64,000 nt of DNA from Streptomyces scabiei 87.22 (GTDB lineage Bacteria; Actinomycetota; Actinomycetes; Streptomycetales; Streptomycetaceae), in contig NC_013929.1 of the NCBI RefSeq assembly GCF_000091305.1, positions 8,742,001-8,806,000 on the forward strand. Reading direction: 5' to 3'. The notes beneath the pieces are model-generated. The model did no database searches. It had not been told where the DNA came from and worked only from the letters and a program-made list of their open reading frames with translations. A program made the translations under genes and the position numbers. Positions 8,652 to 17,206 of this stretch are shown here, in pieces (positions within the stretch are counted from its first letter, which is position 1; each line of letters starts with the position of its first letter).

Positions 8652-9001
8652 TGCACGCAACCTCCTGTGACAGAGGGCACTGCATGAGTTTTCAACCAAC
8701 GGGGTAGTAACGCGGCGGCAATTCGTGGTGACCAACGAACAAAGGGAGGTGTCGTGGACCACATATCCACCGGCGCCGCTTCTGCTCGACATCCGGACAT
8801 TTCCCGCCGCTCCCGACGGCACACCGCTTTAACCCACGTGGAGGGCACGAGGGGCGAGATCCGCCGCCGGTCGCCACGACACGAGATACCCGCCGAGGTC
8901 GGCGGGTATCTTTCTGTCTCCTTCTCTACCCAGCGGACCCACGGGCGGAAACTCCCGTCCGCGACCCCGCCCGCCCCGTGCGAGCAGCGGCGGGAGAACC
9001 G
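8652..9001 (+). other. Intergenic region with possible leader ORF before the prenyltransferase
   Basis: A 350-base gap. A GTG at 8754 preceded by a strong AAAGGGAGG opens an 83-codon frame (MDHISTGAASARHPDISRRS) that runs to 9005 and overlaps the prenyltransferase GTG as GTGA. The composition is Arg/Ser-rich and matches nothing I recognise. A stable hairpin lies inside the frame at 8884-8911. It could be a short coupled gene, a leader peptide with an attenuator, or chance. Confidence 0.35.
8884..8911 (+). terminator. Strong hairpin after the conservon
   Basis: Arms AGATACCCGCC and GGCGGGTATCT pair perfectly over 11 bases with a 6-base loop, followed by a T-rich tail (TTCTGTCTCCTTCTCT). It is the best intrinsic terminator of the conservon operon, and it also lies about 90 bases before the prenyltransferase start, where it could act as an attenuator. 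Confidence 0.75.
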
Positions 9002-11617
9002 GTGAGCGCCCGCACGTCCGGCGCCGGGACGACCCGGCCGGACCGGACGCTCGGCGAGCTCGTGACCGGCCAACTGCGGCGCCTGTGCCAGGTGTCGGGG
9101 CTCGGCCCGTCCGACGCCGAGACCTACGCGCTCGTCCTGGCCGACTCCCTCGGAGCGGCGGCCGAACGGTCCCTGGACCTGCCGGCCCCCTCCCGGAGCT
9201 TCCTGTCCGACGACTCCACCCCCGTGGAGTTCTCGCTCTCCTTCGCCGCCGACGCGTCGCCCAGGCTGCGGGTGCTGCTCGAACCTGGATGCGGCGCCGG
9301 CGACCTCCGCGAGGACGGCCGCACCGGCCTGCGTGTCGTCCGGTCCATGGCGGGGCGCTGGGGATTCGACACCGGGCAGCTCGACGCCCTGGAGGACCTG
9401 TTCCTGCCTCCCGATCCGCAGGGCCCCCTGGCCCTGTGGATCGCCTTGGAACTGCGCCCGGGCGGCGTGCCCAGGATGAAGGTGTACCTCAACCCCGCGG
9501 CGTCGGGCCCGGCGAGGGCCGCCGGAACGATCCGGGAGGCGCTCGACCGCCTCGGCCACCGGCACGCCTTCGACGCGCTGCCGCCGGCCGACGGACACCC
9601 GTTCTTCGCACTCGACCTGGGCGACTGGGCGGCGCCCCGGGTGAAGATCTACGCCACGCATCACGGGCTGCCGGTGACCGGCGTAGGCGGCCTGTGCCGG
9701 ATGGAGAACGGTCCCGACGGCGCGACGCTGGAGGAGTTCCTCCGCACGGCGGGCGGTTTCGACGACGGAGCGGGGCAGATGTCGGCCCCGGGGGCGCGAG
9801 CGGGGCAGGCGTCGGCCCCGGGGGCGCGGTTCGACCGGCGCCCCGTCCTCACCTGTCACTCCTTCACCCGGACGACCGGCGGTCCCACCGGCTTCACCCT
9901 CCATGTCCCGGTCAGGGACTACGTCCGGGACGACGCCGAAGCCCTCCGGCGGGCCGGGACCGTCCTCGGCCGCCACGGGCTGGGCACCGAGACGCTCGCC
10001 CGGTCGCTGTCCGCGCTCACCCCGCGCGCCCCGCAGGACGGCGCCGGACTCATCGCGTACCTGGCCCTGGCCCACGAGCAGCACCAGCCGCCCCGGGTGA
10101 CCACGTACATCTCGTCGGAGGCCTATGAGGTCCGGCCCCCGAACATCCCGTCGACGCACCGCACCGCACCGTCCACGGCAGGGCACGCGCCCCTCCGCCG
10201 GCGCAGCAACGACCAGCCGTTCCGCAGTACTTCAGGAGCAAGGACCATCATGGAGCCGTACCGCATCAAAGTCGTCGAGCCCATCGCGCTCACCACTCGG
10301 CAGCAGCGCGAGGCGGCGCTGGAGCGGGTGCACCACAACCTGTTCGACCTGCGCGCCGAGGAGGTGACCATCGACCTGCTCAGCGACTCCGGCACCGGCG
10401 CCATCTCCGCCGCCCAGCTCGCTGCGGGCATGGAGGGCGACGAGTCCTACGCGGGCTCGCGCTCCTTCTACCGCTTCCACGAGACCGTGACCGAGCTGAC
10501 CGGCTACCGGCACATCCTCCCGGCCCACCAGGGCCGCGCCGCCGAACGCATCCTGTTCAACACGCTCCTCGAACCGGGCGGCATCGTCCTGGCCAACACC
10601 CACTTCGACACCACCCGGGCGAACGTGGAGCTTTCGGGATGTCAGGCCCATGACATCCCGTGCGCCGAGGCCCGCGACCTCGACAGCGAGCGGCCCTTCA
10701 AGGGCAACATCGACCTCGACAAGCTCCGCACCACCCTCGAAGGACCGGACGGCGCCCGCGTACGCGTGGTGATCATGACCATCACCAACAACGGAGGCGG
10801 CGGCCAGCCCGTCTCCATGGAGAACCTCAAGCAGGCCGCCGAGATCTGCCGCCGCCACGGCGTCCCCATGATCCTGGACGCCGCCAGGTTCGCCGAGAAC
10901 GCCTGGCTGGTCACCCGCCACGAGGAGGGGTACCGCGACCGCACCCCCCGCCAGGTCGCCGAAGAGGCGTTCCGGCTCGCCGACGGCTGCGTCATGAGCG
11001 CCAAGAAGGACGGCATCGTCCACATCGGCGGCTTCATCGGGCTCAACGACCCCGAACTCGCCGAGAAGTGCGAACGCCTCCTCATCGCCACCGAGGGCTT
11101 CGCCACCTACGGCGGACTCGCCGGCCGCGACCTCGACATGATGGCCACCGGCCTGCTGGAGGTCACCGAACCCGCCTACCTCGCCGAACGGGCCGACGTC
11201 GCCTCCCACCTCGCCGACCGCGTCCGTTCGGCCGGCGTCGACATCCTCGAACCCCCCGGTCTGCACGCCCTCTACCTCAACGCCGGACGCCTGCTCCCGC
11301 ACATACCGCCCCACCACTACCCGGGCCACGCCCTCGCCTGCCGCCTCTACCTCGAAGGCGGCATCCGCTCGGCCGAACTCGGCTCCCTCTACCTCGGTGA
11401 GGAGGACGAGGACGGCAACCCGACCAAGAGCGCACCCTACGAACTGGTCCGGCTGGCGCTCCCGCGCCGCGTCTACACCCGCAGCCACTACGACCATGTC
11501 GGCCGCACCCTGGAACAGATCGTCAAGAACGCGGAATCCGTGCACGGCTACCGCATCGTGGAACAGTCCCCGATCCTGCGGCACTTCCGTGCCAAACTGC
11601 AGCCGGTGAGCAGCTGA
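9002..11617 (+). CDS. Tryptophan dimethylallyltransferase - tryptophanase in-frame fusion
   Basis: One uninterrupted frame of 871 residues from GTG 9002 (GGGAG 5 bases upstream). Residues 1 to about 380 are an ABBA-type aromatic prenyltransferase of the bacterial 6-DMATS kind (TLGELVTGQLRRLC, then VEFSLSF, PRMKVYLNP, APRVKIYATHHG, PPRVTTYISSEAYE), which prenylates the indole ring of Trp. From residue 417 (MEPYRIKVVEPIALTT) it is a PLP-dependent tryptophanase with the cofactor Lys in MSAKKDGIVHIGG (Lys669). It would release prenyl-indole, pyruvate and ammonia. Such pairs are normally adjacent separate genes in Streptomyces. Here about 35 low-complexity residues link them with no stop. An ATG at 10250 with AAGGA upstream could still start a separate tryptophanase. 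The prenyltransferase part contains a duplicated SAPGAR stretch. Confidence 0.87.
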   Translation: MSARTSGAGTTRPDRTLGELVTGQLRRLCQVSGLGPSDAETYALVLADSLGAAAERSLDLPAPSRSFLSDDSTPVEFSLSFAADASPRLRVLLEPGCGAGDLREDGRTGLRVVRSMAGRWGFDTGQLDALEDLFLPPDPQGPLALWIALELRPGGVPRMKVYLNPAASGPARAAGTIREALDRLGHRHAFDALPPADGHPFFALDLGDWAAPRVKIYATHHGLPVTGVGGLCRMENGPDGATLEEFLRTAGGFDDGAGQMSAPGARAGQASAPGARFDRRPVLTCHSFTRTTGGPTGFTLHVPVRDYVRDDAEALRRAGTVLGRHGLGTETLARSLSALTPRAPQDGAGLIAYLALAHEQHQPPRVTTYISSEAYEVRPPNIPSTHRTAPSTAGHAPLRRRSNDQPFRSTSGARTIMEPYRIKVVEPIALTTRQQREAALERVHHNLFDLRAEEVTIDLLSDSGTGAISAAQLAAGMEGDESYAGSRSFYRFHETVTELTGYRHILPAHQGRAAERILFNTLLEPGGIVLANTHFDTTRANVELSGCQAHDIPCAEARDLDSERPFKGNIDLDKLRTTLEGPDGARVRVVIMTITNNGGGGQPVSMENLKQAAEICRRHGVPMILDAARFAENAWLVTRHEEGYRDRTPRQVAEEAFRLADGCVMSAKKDGIVHIGGFIGLNDPELAEKCERLLIATEGFATYGGLAGRDLDMMATGLLEVTEPAYLAERADVASHLADRVRSAGVDILEPPGLHALYLNAGRLLPHIPPHHYPGHALACRLYLEGGIRSAELGSLYLGEEDEDGNPTKSAPYELVRLALPRRVYTRSHYDHVGRTLEQIVKNAESVHGYRIVEQSPILRHFRAKLQPVSS

Positions 11618-11768
11618 GACACCTTTCGGGCGCGCCCGACACCGACACCGGCCCTGCTGCCGGGCGCGGTGACGGGCCGCCCTTCCACCGCGACGCCCCG
11701 ACGGAGTGACCCCACCCTCCGCCGGGGCGCCGGCCCCGGTCGACCGGACAAGGACGAGGCCGCAGACG

Positions 11769-12182
11769 ATGACCACCGGAACCCACCCCGTCGACCACGA
11801 ACTCGTCCGGGCCGCGACCGACGTCGCACGCACCCGGTGCCGGGGCGACAACCACACCATGGCGGCCGCGGCCCGTGCCCGGGACGGCCGCGTCATCACG
11901 GCCGTGAACGCCTACCACTTCACCGGAGGCCCCTGCGCCGAACTGGTTCTCATCGGCACGGCGGCCGCCCAGGGGGCCTACGAACTGGACACCGTCGTCG
12001 CCGTGGGCGACCGCGACAGGGGAGTGGTGCCGCCCTGCGGCCGCTGCCGCCAGGTCCTGCTCGACTACTTCCCCTCCCTCCGGGTCATCGTCGGGTCCGG
12101 CGACCGCCTCCGCGCCGTCCCCGTGAGGGATCTGCTGCCGGACAGCTACGTCTGGGCCGACCACCAGCCGGACACCGAGTAG
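11769..12182 (+). CDS. Blasticidin-S deaminase-like cytidine deaminase family protein
   Basis: The ATG at 11769 gives 137 residues, the family length; an upstream in-frame start at 11706 adds a low-complexity tail. It has the zinc cytidine deaminase motifs C56-A-E58 in YHFTGGPCAELVLIGTAAA and PCGRCRQVLLDY (Cys90, Cys93). Both blocks and the ending LLPDSYVW are strikingly like the fungal and bacterial blasticidin S deaminases, which inactivate the nucleoside antibiotic by deaminating its cytosine. It follows the prenyl-indole gene by about 150 bases on the same strand. It might confer self-resistance or detoxification, or act as a nucleoside-salvage deaminase; the sequence supports the first over an ordinary Cdd. 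Confidence 0.82.
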   Translation: MTTGTHPVDHELVRAATDVARTRCRGDNHTMAAAARARDGRVITAVNAYHFTGGPCAELVLIGTAAAQGAYELDTVVAVGDRDRGVVPPCGRCRQVLLDYFPSLRVIVGSGDRLRAVPVRDLLPDSYVWADHQPDTE

Positions 12183-12190
12183 GTGTCCGG
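12168..12190. terminator. Hairpin spanning the deaminase stop codon
   Basis: Arms CCGGACACC and GGTGTCCGG pair perfectly around a 5-base loop that includes part of the stop codon. It lies between the convergent deaminase and GH62 genes and probably terminates both. Confidence 0.7.
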
Positions 12191-12205
12191 CCGGCGTTCA
12201 CACCG

Positions 12206-13684
12206 TCAGCGCTGCAGGGTCAGCAGACCCGGACGGTAGGGCAGGAGGCCGTAGTCCCCGCCGGAGCCGGGGCTGCGGCCCTGGTAGAGCAACTGCAGGT
12301 TGCAGGGGTCGACGGTCATGGTCTGGTCGGCGCTGGTGCGGAGCAGTTCGCCGTGGCTGATGTCGTTGGTCCAGGTCGCGCCGCTGTTGGCCTTGCCGGC
12401 GAACGGGTTGCTCTCGGTCGCTGCCTGGGGTGTCCAGGAGCCGTTCAGGCTCGTCGCGGTGAACGAGCGGAAGTAGCGCTTCTCGTCCGCACCCCGAGCC
12501 TCGACGATCATCAGGTACTGGTTGCGGTCCTTGACCTTGTAGACCTGCGGCGCCTCGAACAGGTTCTTCACCGTGTCGCTCATGACCGTGGTGTACGAGG
12601 AGCCGAAGCTGCCCGGGAAGTTCCCGATGGGCATGCCGGCCCGGTAGATCTTGCCGTTGTCGCCGGCGAAGAACAGGTACATGTTCGTCCCGTCACCGAT
12701 GATCGTCTGGTCGATGGGGCCGGTTCCGGAGTCGGAGATGCTTCCGGAGAACAGCGGCTGCGGTGCTGACCAGCCGTTCGGGTTGGTCGGGTCGGTCGAC
12801 GTCCGGTAGGAGAAGGCGGTCGCGCCCCACTGGTAGGTGAGCACCCAGATGTTCTTCGGTGCGAAGTAGAAGAGCGAGGGGGCGACGGTGCCGGACGACA
12901 TCGTGTTCTGGCTTGCCGAGGCCATCTCCGACCAGTTGGTGAACAGGCCGAAGTTCATCGAGCCCCACGCCTTGCCCGTTCCCGCGGCGCCGTGGGTCGT
13001 CGCATAGACGAGCTGCCTGCCGTTGTAGGGGGCGACGGTGAAGTCCTTGAGCGAGGCCCACTCCGCCCTGGGCTGCGCCAGCGCGCCCGTCGACGTCCAG
13101 CGGTAGGACGACGGCAGGTCGCACGGACCGGAACCGTCGCCGCCGACCTTGACGAGCTGCCACTGCTGGTTGGTGCCGCCCCAGTCGTCGTACTGGACGA
13201 CGTTGGCGTTGTCGGCGGTGCCGGCGCCCTGTACCTCGAGGGCCTTGCCGCTGTGGCGCGCGATGAGCCGTACATGGCCGTCGGAGCTGTCGGCCAGCCT
13301 CCACTGCTGGTTGGTGCCGTTCAGGTCGGCCCACTGGACGATCGAGCCGCCGTTCGCGGTGGACAGATTGTGGACGTCCAGCACCTTGCCCGAGTGACGG
13401 GACTTGACGCGGTAGTAGCCGCCGCCGGAGTCGACGAACTGCCACTGCTGCTGGGCCTGGTCGTTCCTGGTCCACTGGGTGATGCGGGCTCCGTCGTCGG
13501 TCGCCCTGTTGTGGACGTCCAGGGCCTTGCCGCTGTTGCGGTTGACCAGCACGTACGAGGCGTTGGGGTCGACGGTCGCCGCGGCGGCGGGCTGGGCGCC
13601 GAGGAACGCGGCCACGAGCAGCAGGGGCGAGAGGACCGCGAGCAGGCGTCTCGGACTGACCGGGGACAGGTGGCGAAACCACAT
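12206..13684 (-). CDS. Secreted GH62 alpha-L-arabinofuranosidase with N-terminal CBM13
   Basis: A 492-residue protein with a Sec signal peptide ending near residue 35 (FLGAQPAAAA). Residues about 37-178 are a CBM13/ricin trefoil with three repeats (YVLVNRNSGKALDV, RHSGKVLDV, RHSGKALEV, each closed by a QQW motif). After a short linker the GH62 domain starts at CDLPSSYRWTSTGALAQP. It shows the acidic residues expected in a five-blade propeller: LKDFTV (Asp), GPIDQTII (Asp) and FEAPQVYKV (Glu). GH62 enzymes remove single arabinose branches from arabinoxylan, and CBM13 would hold the enzyme on xylan or galactose-bearing glycan. Transcribed divergently from the GH10 xylanase. Confidence 0.92.
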   Translation of the reverse strand: MWFRHLSPVSPRRLLAVLSPLLLVAAFLGAQPAAAATVDPNASYVLVNRNSGKALDVHNRATDDGARITQWTRNDQAQQQWQFVDSGGGYYRVKSRHSGKVLDVHNLSTANGGSIVQWADLNGTNQQWRLADSSDGHVRLIARHSGKALEVQGAGTADNANVVQYDDWGGTNQQWQLVKVGGDGSGPCDLPSSYRWTSTGALAQPRAEWASLKDFTVAPYNGRQLVYATTHGAAGTGKAWGSMNFGLFTNWSEMASASQNTMSSGTVAPSLFYFAPKNIWVLTYQWGATAFSYRTSTDPTNPNGWSAPQPLFSGSISDSGTGPIDQTIIGDGTNMYLFFAGDNGKIYRAGMPIGNFPGSFGSSYTTVMSDTVKNLFEAPQVYKVKDRNQYLMIVEARGADEKRYFRSFTATSLNGSWTPQAATESNPFAGKANSGATWTNDISHGELLRTSADQTMTVDPCNLQLLYQGRSPGSGGDYGLLPYRPGLLTLQR

Positions 13685-14275
13685 CAGGGGCCTCCTGGGG
13701 GACGGGGTGAGGCGGCGCCGGTGAATCAGCGGAGCGGTCGTACCGGGAAGCGGGAACAGCTTCGAAACATTCGAAGAGTGAACCGAACCTTTGACGCCAC
13801 AAGCTAGGAATGGAGACTCCTTCGGTCAAGGGCTCTCGCCGATCTGTCTACAAACCGCTCCTCGTGGCGTCGCGGAGGTTCTGCGGCAGGGCGCGCCCAT
13901 TCAAGGGGAATGGAGCGAAGGGGAGTCGAGTGAGCGGCGTTCGGTCGCCCGGCGTGTTTCCGAAAGATTCGATCCCGCGACGGAAACTTTCTCTGTGACG
14001 AGTATTGACGATTCACTGTCAATCCCTCAATCATCCCTCTCTGAGTGACCGACCGCGGTTCGGTATCCCGGACCACGTCGCCCCGAACGGCTGTGCCGCA
14101 CGGCCGACCCCGCACCGCCGCACGCGGATCCGCGGATCCGTCCTTCGCAGCACCGGCGCCACCCCCTGCGCGGCGGCCGACCCGGCGAGCCGCGAGGGAG
14201 CACCCCCATGCCCGTAGCGCCACCCCCCGCGCTTTCGATCCTTCCGTGATGTCCACCCTGTCTGGAGGCACAGTC
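13685..14275. promoter_or_regulatory. Divergent promoter region of the GH62 and GH10 genes with shared palindromes
   Basis: A 591-base gap without a convincing gene. Three related palindromes stand out: CTTCGAAACATTCGAAG at 13760-13776 (7-base arms) close to the GH62 start, CGAAAGATTCG at 13961-13971, and GGAAACTTTC around 13982-13991 on the GH10 side. They resemble GAA/TTC palindromes described upstream of Streptomyces xylanase genes and are probable sites for one shared regulator. No regulator gene is adjacent. Confidence 0.55.
13760..13776. promoter_or_regulatory. Perfect inverted repeat upstream of GH62
   Basis: CTTCGAA-ACA-TTCGAAG begins 76 bases upstream of the GH62 start codon. A perfect 7-base two-fold symmetric site of this kind is typical of a dimeric repressor operator. 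Confidence 0.55.
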
Positions 14276-15706
14276 ATGGGCTCCTACGCCCTTCGCGGAC
14301 CCGACGTCCGCCCAAAGATCCGCGGTCTGCTGCTGACGCTGCTCGTCAGCGTCCTCGGCACGGTCGCCGCGCTGGTCACGCCACCGGCCGCCCACGCCGC
14401 CGAGAGCACGCTCGGCGCCGCCGCGGCACAGAACGGCCGCTACTTCGGCACCGCCATCGCCTCCGGCCGGCTCGGCGACTCGGCGTACACGACGATCGCG
14501 AACCGTGAGTTCAACTCGGTGACCGCCGAGAACGAGATGAAGATCGACGCCACCGAACCGCAGCGCGGTCAGTTCAACTTCACCGCCGGCGACCGCGTCT
14601 ACAACTGGGCGGTGCAGAACGGCAAACAGGTGCGCGGCCACACCCTGGCCTGGCACTCCCAGCAGCCCGGCTGGATGCAGAGCCTCAGCGGCAGCACCCT
14701 GCGCCAGGCCATGATCGGCCACATCAACGGCGTGATGGCCCACTACAAGGGCAAGATCGCCCAGTGGGACGTCGTGAACGAGGCCTTCGCCGACGGCAGT
14801 TCAGGAGCCCGGCGCGACTCCAACCTCCAGCGTTCCGGCAACGACTGGATCGAGGTCGCCTTCCGCACCGCGCGCGCCGCCGACCCGGCCGCCAAGCTCT
14901 GCTACAACGACTACAACGTCGAGAACTGGACCTGGGCCAAGACCCAGGCCATGTACTCCATGGTCCGCGACTTCAAGCAGCGCGGCGTACCGATCGACTG
15001 CGTCGGCTTCCAGTCGCACTTCAACAACGACAGCCCCTACAACAGCAACTTCCGCACCACCCTGCAGAGCTTCGCCGCTCTCGGCGTCGATGTCGCCATC
15101 ACCGAACTCGACATCCAGGGCGCCTCGGGCACGACCTACGCCAACGTGACCAACGACTGCCTGGCCGTCCCGCGCTGCCTCGGCATCACCGTCTGGGGTG
15201 TGCGCGACACCGACTCCTGGCGGGCGGAGCAGACACCGCTGCTGTTCACCGGCGGCGGCGCCAAGAAGCCCGCCTACACCTCGGTCCTCAACGCGCTCAA
15301 CGGCGGCACCCCCACGCCCCCCGCGGACGCCCGGCCGGTCAAGGGCGTCGGCTCGGGCCGCTGCCTGGACGTGCCCGGCAGCAGCACCACCGACGGCACC
15401 CAGGTCCAGCTGTACGACTGCCACACCGGCACCAACCAGCAGTGGACGTTCACCTCCGCCGGCGAGCTGAGGGTCTACGGCAACAAGTGCCTGGACGCCG
15501 CCGGCACCGGCAACGGCACCAAGGTCCAGATCTACGGCTGCTGGGGCGGCGACAACCAGAAGTGGCGCCTCAACTCCGACGGAACCGTCACCGGAGTCCA
15601 GTCCGGCCTCTGCCTCGACACCGCGTCGGGCGGCACCGCCAACGGCACCCTGATCCAGCTCTCCTCCTGCTCCGGCGGCAACAGCCAGCGCTGGTCCCGC
15701 ACCTGA
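14276..15706 (+). CDS. xlnA: Secreted GH10 endo-1,4-beta-xylanase with C-terminal CBM13
   Basis: The ATG at 14276 has TCTGGAGG upstream and gives 476 residues. A Sec signal ends near AAHAAEST (about 42). The GH10 barrel (about 43-345) contains HTLAWHSQQPGW, the acid/base Glu169 in WDVVNEAF and the nucleophile Glu277 in ITELDIQG. After a Thr/Pro linker, residues about 352-476 form a CBM13 trefoil with GxGRCLDVPG, GNKCLDAAG and SGLCLDTASG repeats. This is the architecture of the Streptomyces XlnA-type xylanase that cuts the arabinoxylan backbone. The frame is open upstream to 14045, but that part lacks coding character. The next gene, 31 bases on, is a CE1-like esterase, probably co-transcribed. 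Confidence 0.94.
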   Translation: MGSYALRGPDVRPKIRGLLLTLLVSVLGTVAALVTPPAAHAAESTLGAAAAQNGRYFGTAIASGRLGDSAYTTIANREFNSVTAENEMKIDATEPQRGQFNFTAGDRVYNWAVQNGKQVRGHTLAWHSQQPGWMQSLSGSTLRQAMIGHINGVMAHYKGKIAQWDVVNEAFADGSSGARRDSNLQRSGNDWIEVAFRTARAADPAAKLCYNDYNVENWTWAKTQAMYSMVRDFKQRGVPIDCVGFQSHFNNDSPYNSNFRTTLQSFAALGVDVAITELDIQGASGTTYANVTNDCLAVPRCLGITVWGVRDTDSWRAEQTPLLFTGGGAKKPAYTSVLNALNGGTPTPPADARPVKGVGSGRCLDVPGSSTTDGTQVQLYDCHTGTNQQWTFTSAGELRVYGNKCLDAAGTGNGTKVQIYGCWGGDNQKWRLNSDGTVTGVQSGLCLDTASGGTANGTLIQLSSCSGGNSQRWSRT

Positions 15707-15737
15707 GGGGATCCCTCACCGACGAAAGGGTGAACCG

Positions 15738-17111
15738 ATGAAGACCCACGGTGCGGCCCATCCCGCCGCTCCAGCACGACACCGCTGGTGGTCCCGGGTC
15801 GCCGCGCTGGTGGCGGCCACCCTTGCGATCGGCATGCTCGCCGCGGCGCACCCGGCGCCCGCCGCGGCGGCGACGGTGGACACCAACGCCTGGTACGTCC
15901 TGGTCAACCGCAACAGCGGCAAGGCCCTGGACGTCACCGGCGCCTCCACCGCCGACGGCACGCGGGTCAGCCAGCGCACCCGCAACGACGGCACCAACCA
16001 GCAGTGGCGCTTCACGGACTCCGGCGACGGCTTCTACCGCCTCAAGGCCCGGCATTCCGACAAGGTCCTCGACGTGGCCGGCGCCTCCACCGCGGACGGC
16101 GCCGCGATCCAGCAGTGGGCCGACCACAACGGGGCCAACCAGCAGTTCCGCCTGGCCGACTCCGACGCCGGCCACGTCCGGCTGATCAACCGCGGCAGCG
16201 GCAAGGCGGTGGAGGTGCAGGGTGCCTCCACCGCCGACGGCGGCAACGTCGTCCAGTACACCGACTGGGGCGGCGCCAACCAGCAATGGCAGATGATCAA
16301 GATGTCGTCCGGCGGCGGCGCGGGCGGATGCGGCAACGCCCCGACACTGGCGAGCGGCACGCACACGATCCAGAGCGGCGGCAAGAGCCGCAGCTTCATC
16401 CTCAGAGTTCCCGCCAACTACGACAACAGCCGCCCCTACCGGCTGATCTTCGCCTTCCACTGGCGGGGCGGAACCGCCGGCGACGTCGCCTCGGGCGGGA
16501 CCAGCGGAAGCGCCTGGTCCTACTACGGCCAGCAGGAACAGTCCGGCAACAGCGCGATCCTCGTGGCCCCGCAGGGCCTCGGCAACGGCTGGGGCAACGC
16601 GGGCGGTGAGGACGTCACCTTCGTCGACGACATGATCCGGCGCATCGAGGGCGGCCTCTGTGTCAACCCGGCACAGCGCTTCGCCACGGGATTCAGCTGG
16701 GGCGGCGGGATGAGCTACGCACTCGCCTGCAGCAGGGCGAACGTCTTCCGGGCCGTGGCGGTCATCTCGGGCGCCCAGATCAGCGGGTGCGACGGCGGCT
16801 CCCAGCCCATCGCCTACCTCGGCATCCACGGTGTCGGCGACTCCGTCCTCAACATCGGACAAGGACGGTCCCTGCGCGACAAGTTCGTCGGCAACAACGG
16901 CTGCACCCCCCAGAGCCCGCGCGAACCCGCGCCGGGCAGCCGCACCCACATCACCACCGCCTACGCGGGCTGCCGTGCCGGATACCCGGTCCAATGGGCC
17001 GCGTTCGACGGAGGCCACATCCCGGGCCCGGTCGACGGCTCCTCCGGCGAGAGTGGCGTCACCACCTGGACCAAGGCAGAGATCTGGAGGTTCTTCGCAC
17101 AGTTCTCATGA
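15738..17111 (+). CDS. Secreted CE1-like esterase with N-terminal CBM13
   Basis: A 457-residue protein with a Sec signal ending near PAPAAAATVD. Residues about 47-190 are a CBM13 trefoil very similar to that of the GH62 enzyme (YVLVNRNSGKALDV, RHSDKVLDV, RGSGKAVEV). The catalytic part (from about 200) belongs to the LpqC/PHB-depolymerase-like CE1 group. It has RSFILRVPANYDNSRPYRL, oxyanion region FAFHWRGG, nucleophile Ser320 in GFSWGGG, a likely Asp in GVGDSV and His in FDGGHIPGP. Members act as feruloyl or acetyl-xylan esterases, which fits the preceding xylanase. The name PHB depolymerase often given to the family is less likely here. GAAAGGG upstream is the ribosome-binding site. Confidence 0.85.
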   Translation: MKTHGAAHPAAPARHRWWSRVAALVAATLAIGMLAAAHPAPAAAATVDTNAWYVLVNRNSGKALDVTGASTADGTRVSQRTRNDGTNQQWRFTDSGDGFYRLKARHSDKVLDVAGASTADGAAIQQWADHNGANQQFRLADSDAGHVRLINRGSGKAVEVQGASTADGGNVVQYTDWGGANQQWQMIKMSSGGGAGGCGNAPTLASGTHTIQSGGKSRSFILRVPANYDNSRPYRLIFAFHWRGGTAGDVASGGTSGSAWSYYGQQEQSGNSAILVAPQGLGNGWGNAGGEDVTFVDDMIRRIEGGLCVNPAQRFATGFSWGGGMSYALACSRANVFRAVAVISGAQISGCDGGSQPIAYLGIHGVGDSVLNIGQGRSLRDKFVGNNGCTPQSPREPAPGSRTHITTAYAGCRAGYPVQWAAFDGGHIPGPVDGSSGESGVTTWTKAEIWRFFAQFS

Positions 17112-17125
17112 CCTGCCCGCACCAA

Positions 17126-17158
17126 GGGGTGGAGCCGGAACGATCCCGGCTCCACCCC
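17126..17158. terminator. Bidirectional terminator hairpin
   Basis: Thirteen-base arms GGGGTGGAGCCGG and CCGGCTCCACCCC flank a 7-base loop, between the convergent esterase and metallophosphoesterase genes. Confidence 0.85.
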
Positions 17159-17206
17159 GTCGGCGTGCCTGCCGCACGGCCCGGATGCCGTCCCGGGCGC
17201 CCGGTG

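Noticed and set aside
10232..11899. A 555-codon minus-strand frame
   Set aside because: It is antisense to the tryptophanase domain and deaminase start and reads as low-complexity acidic sequence.
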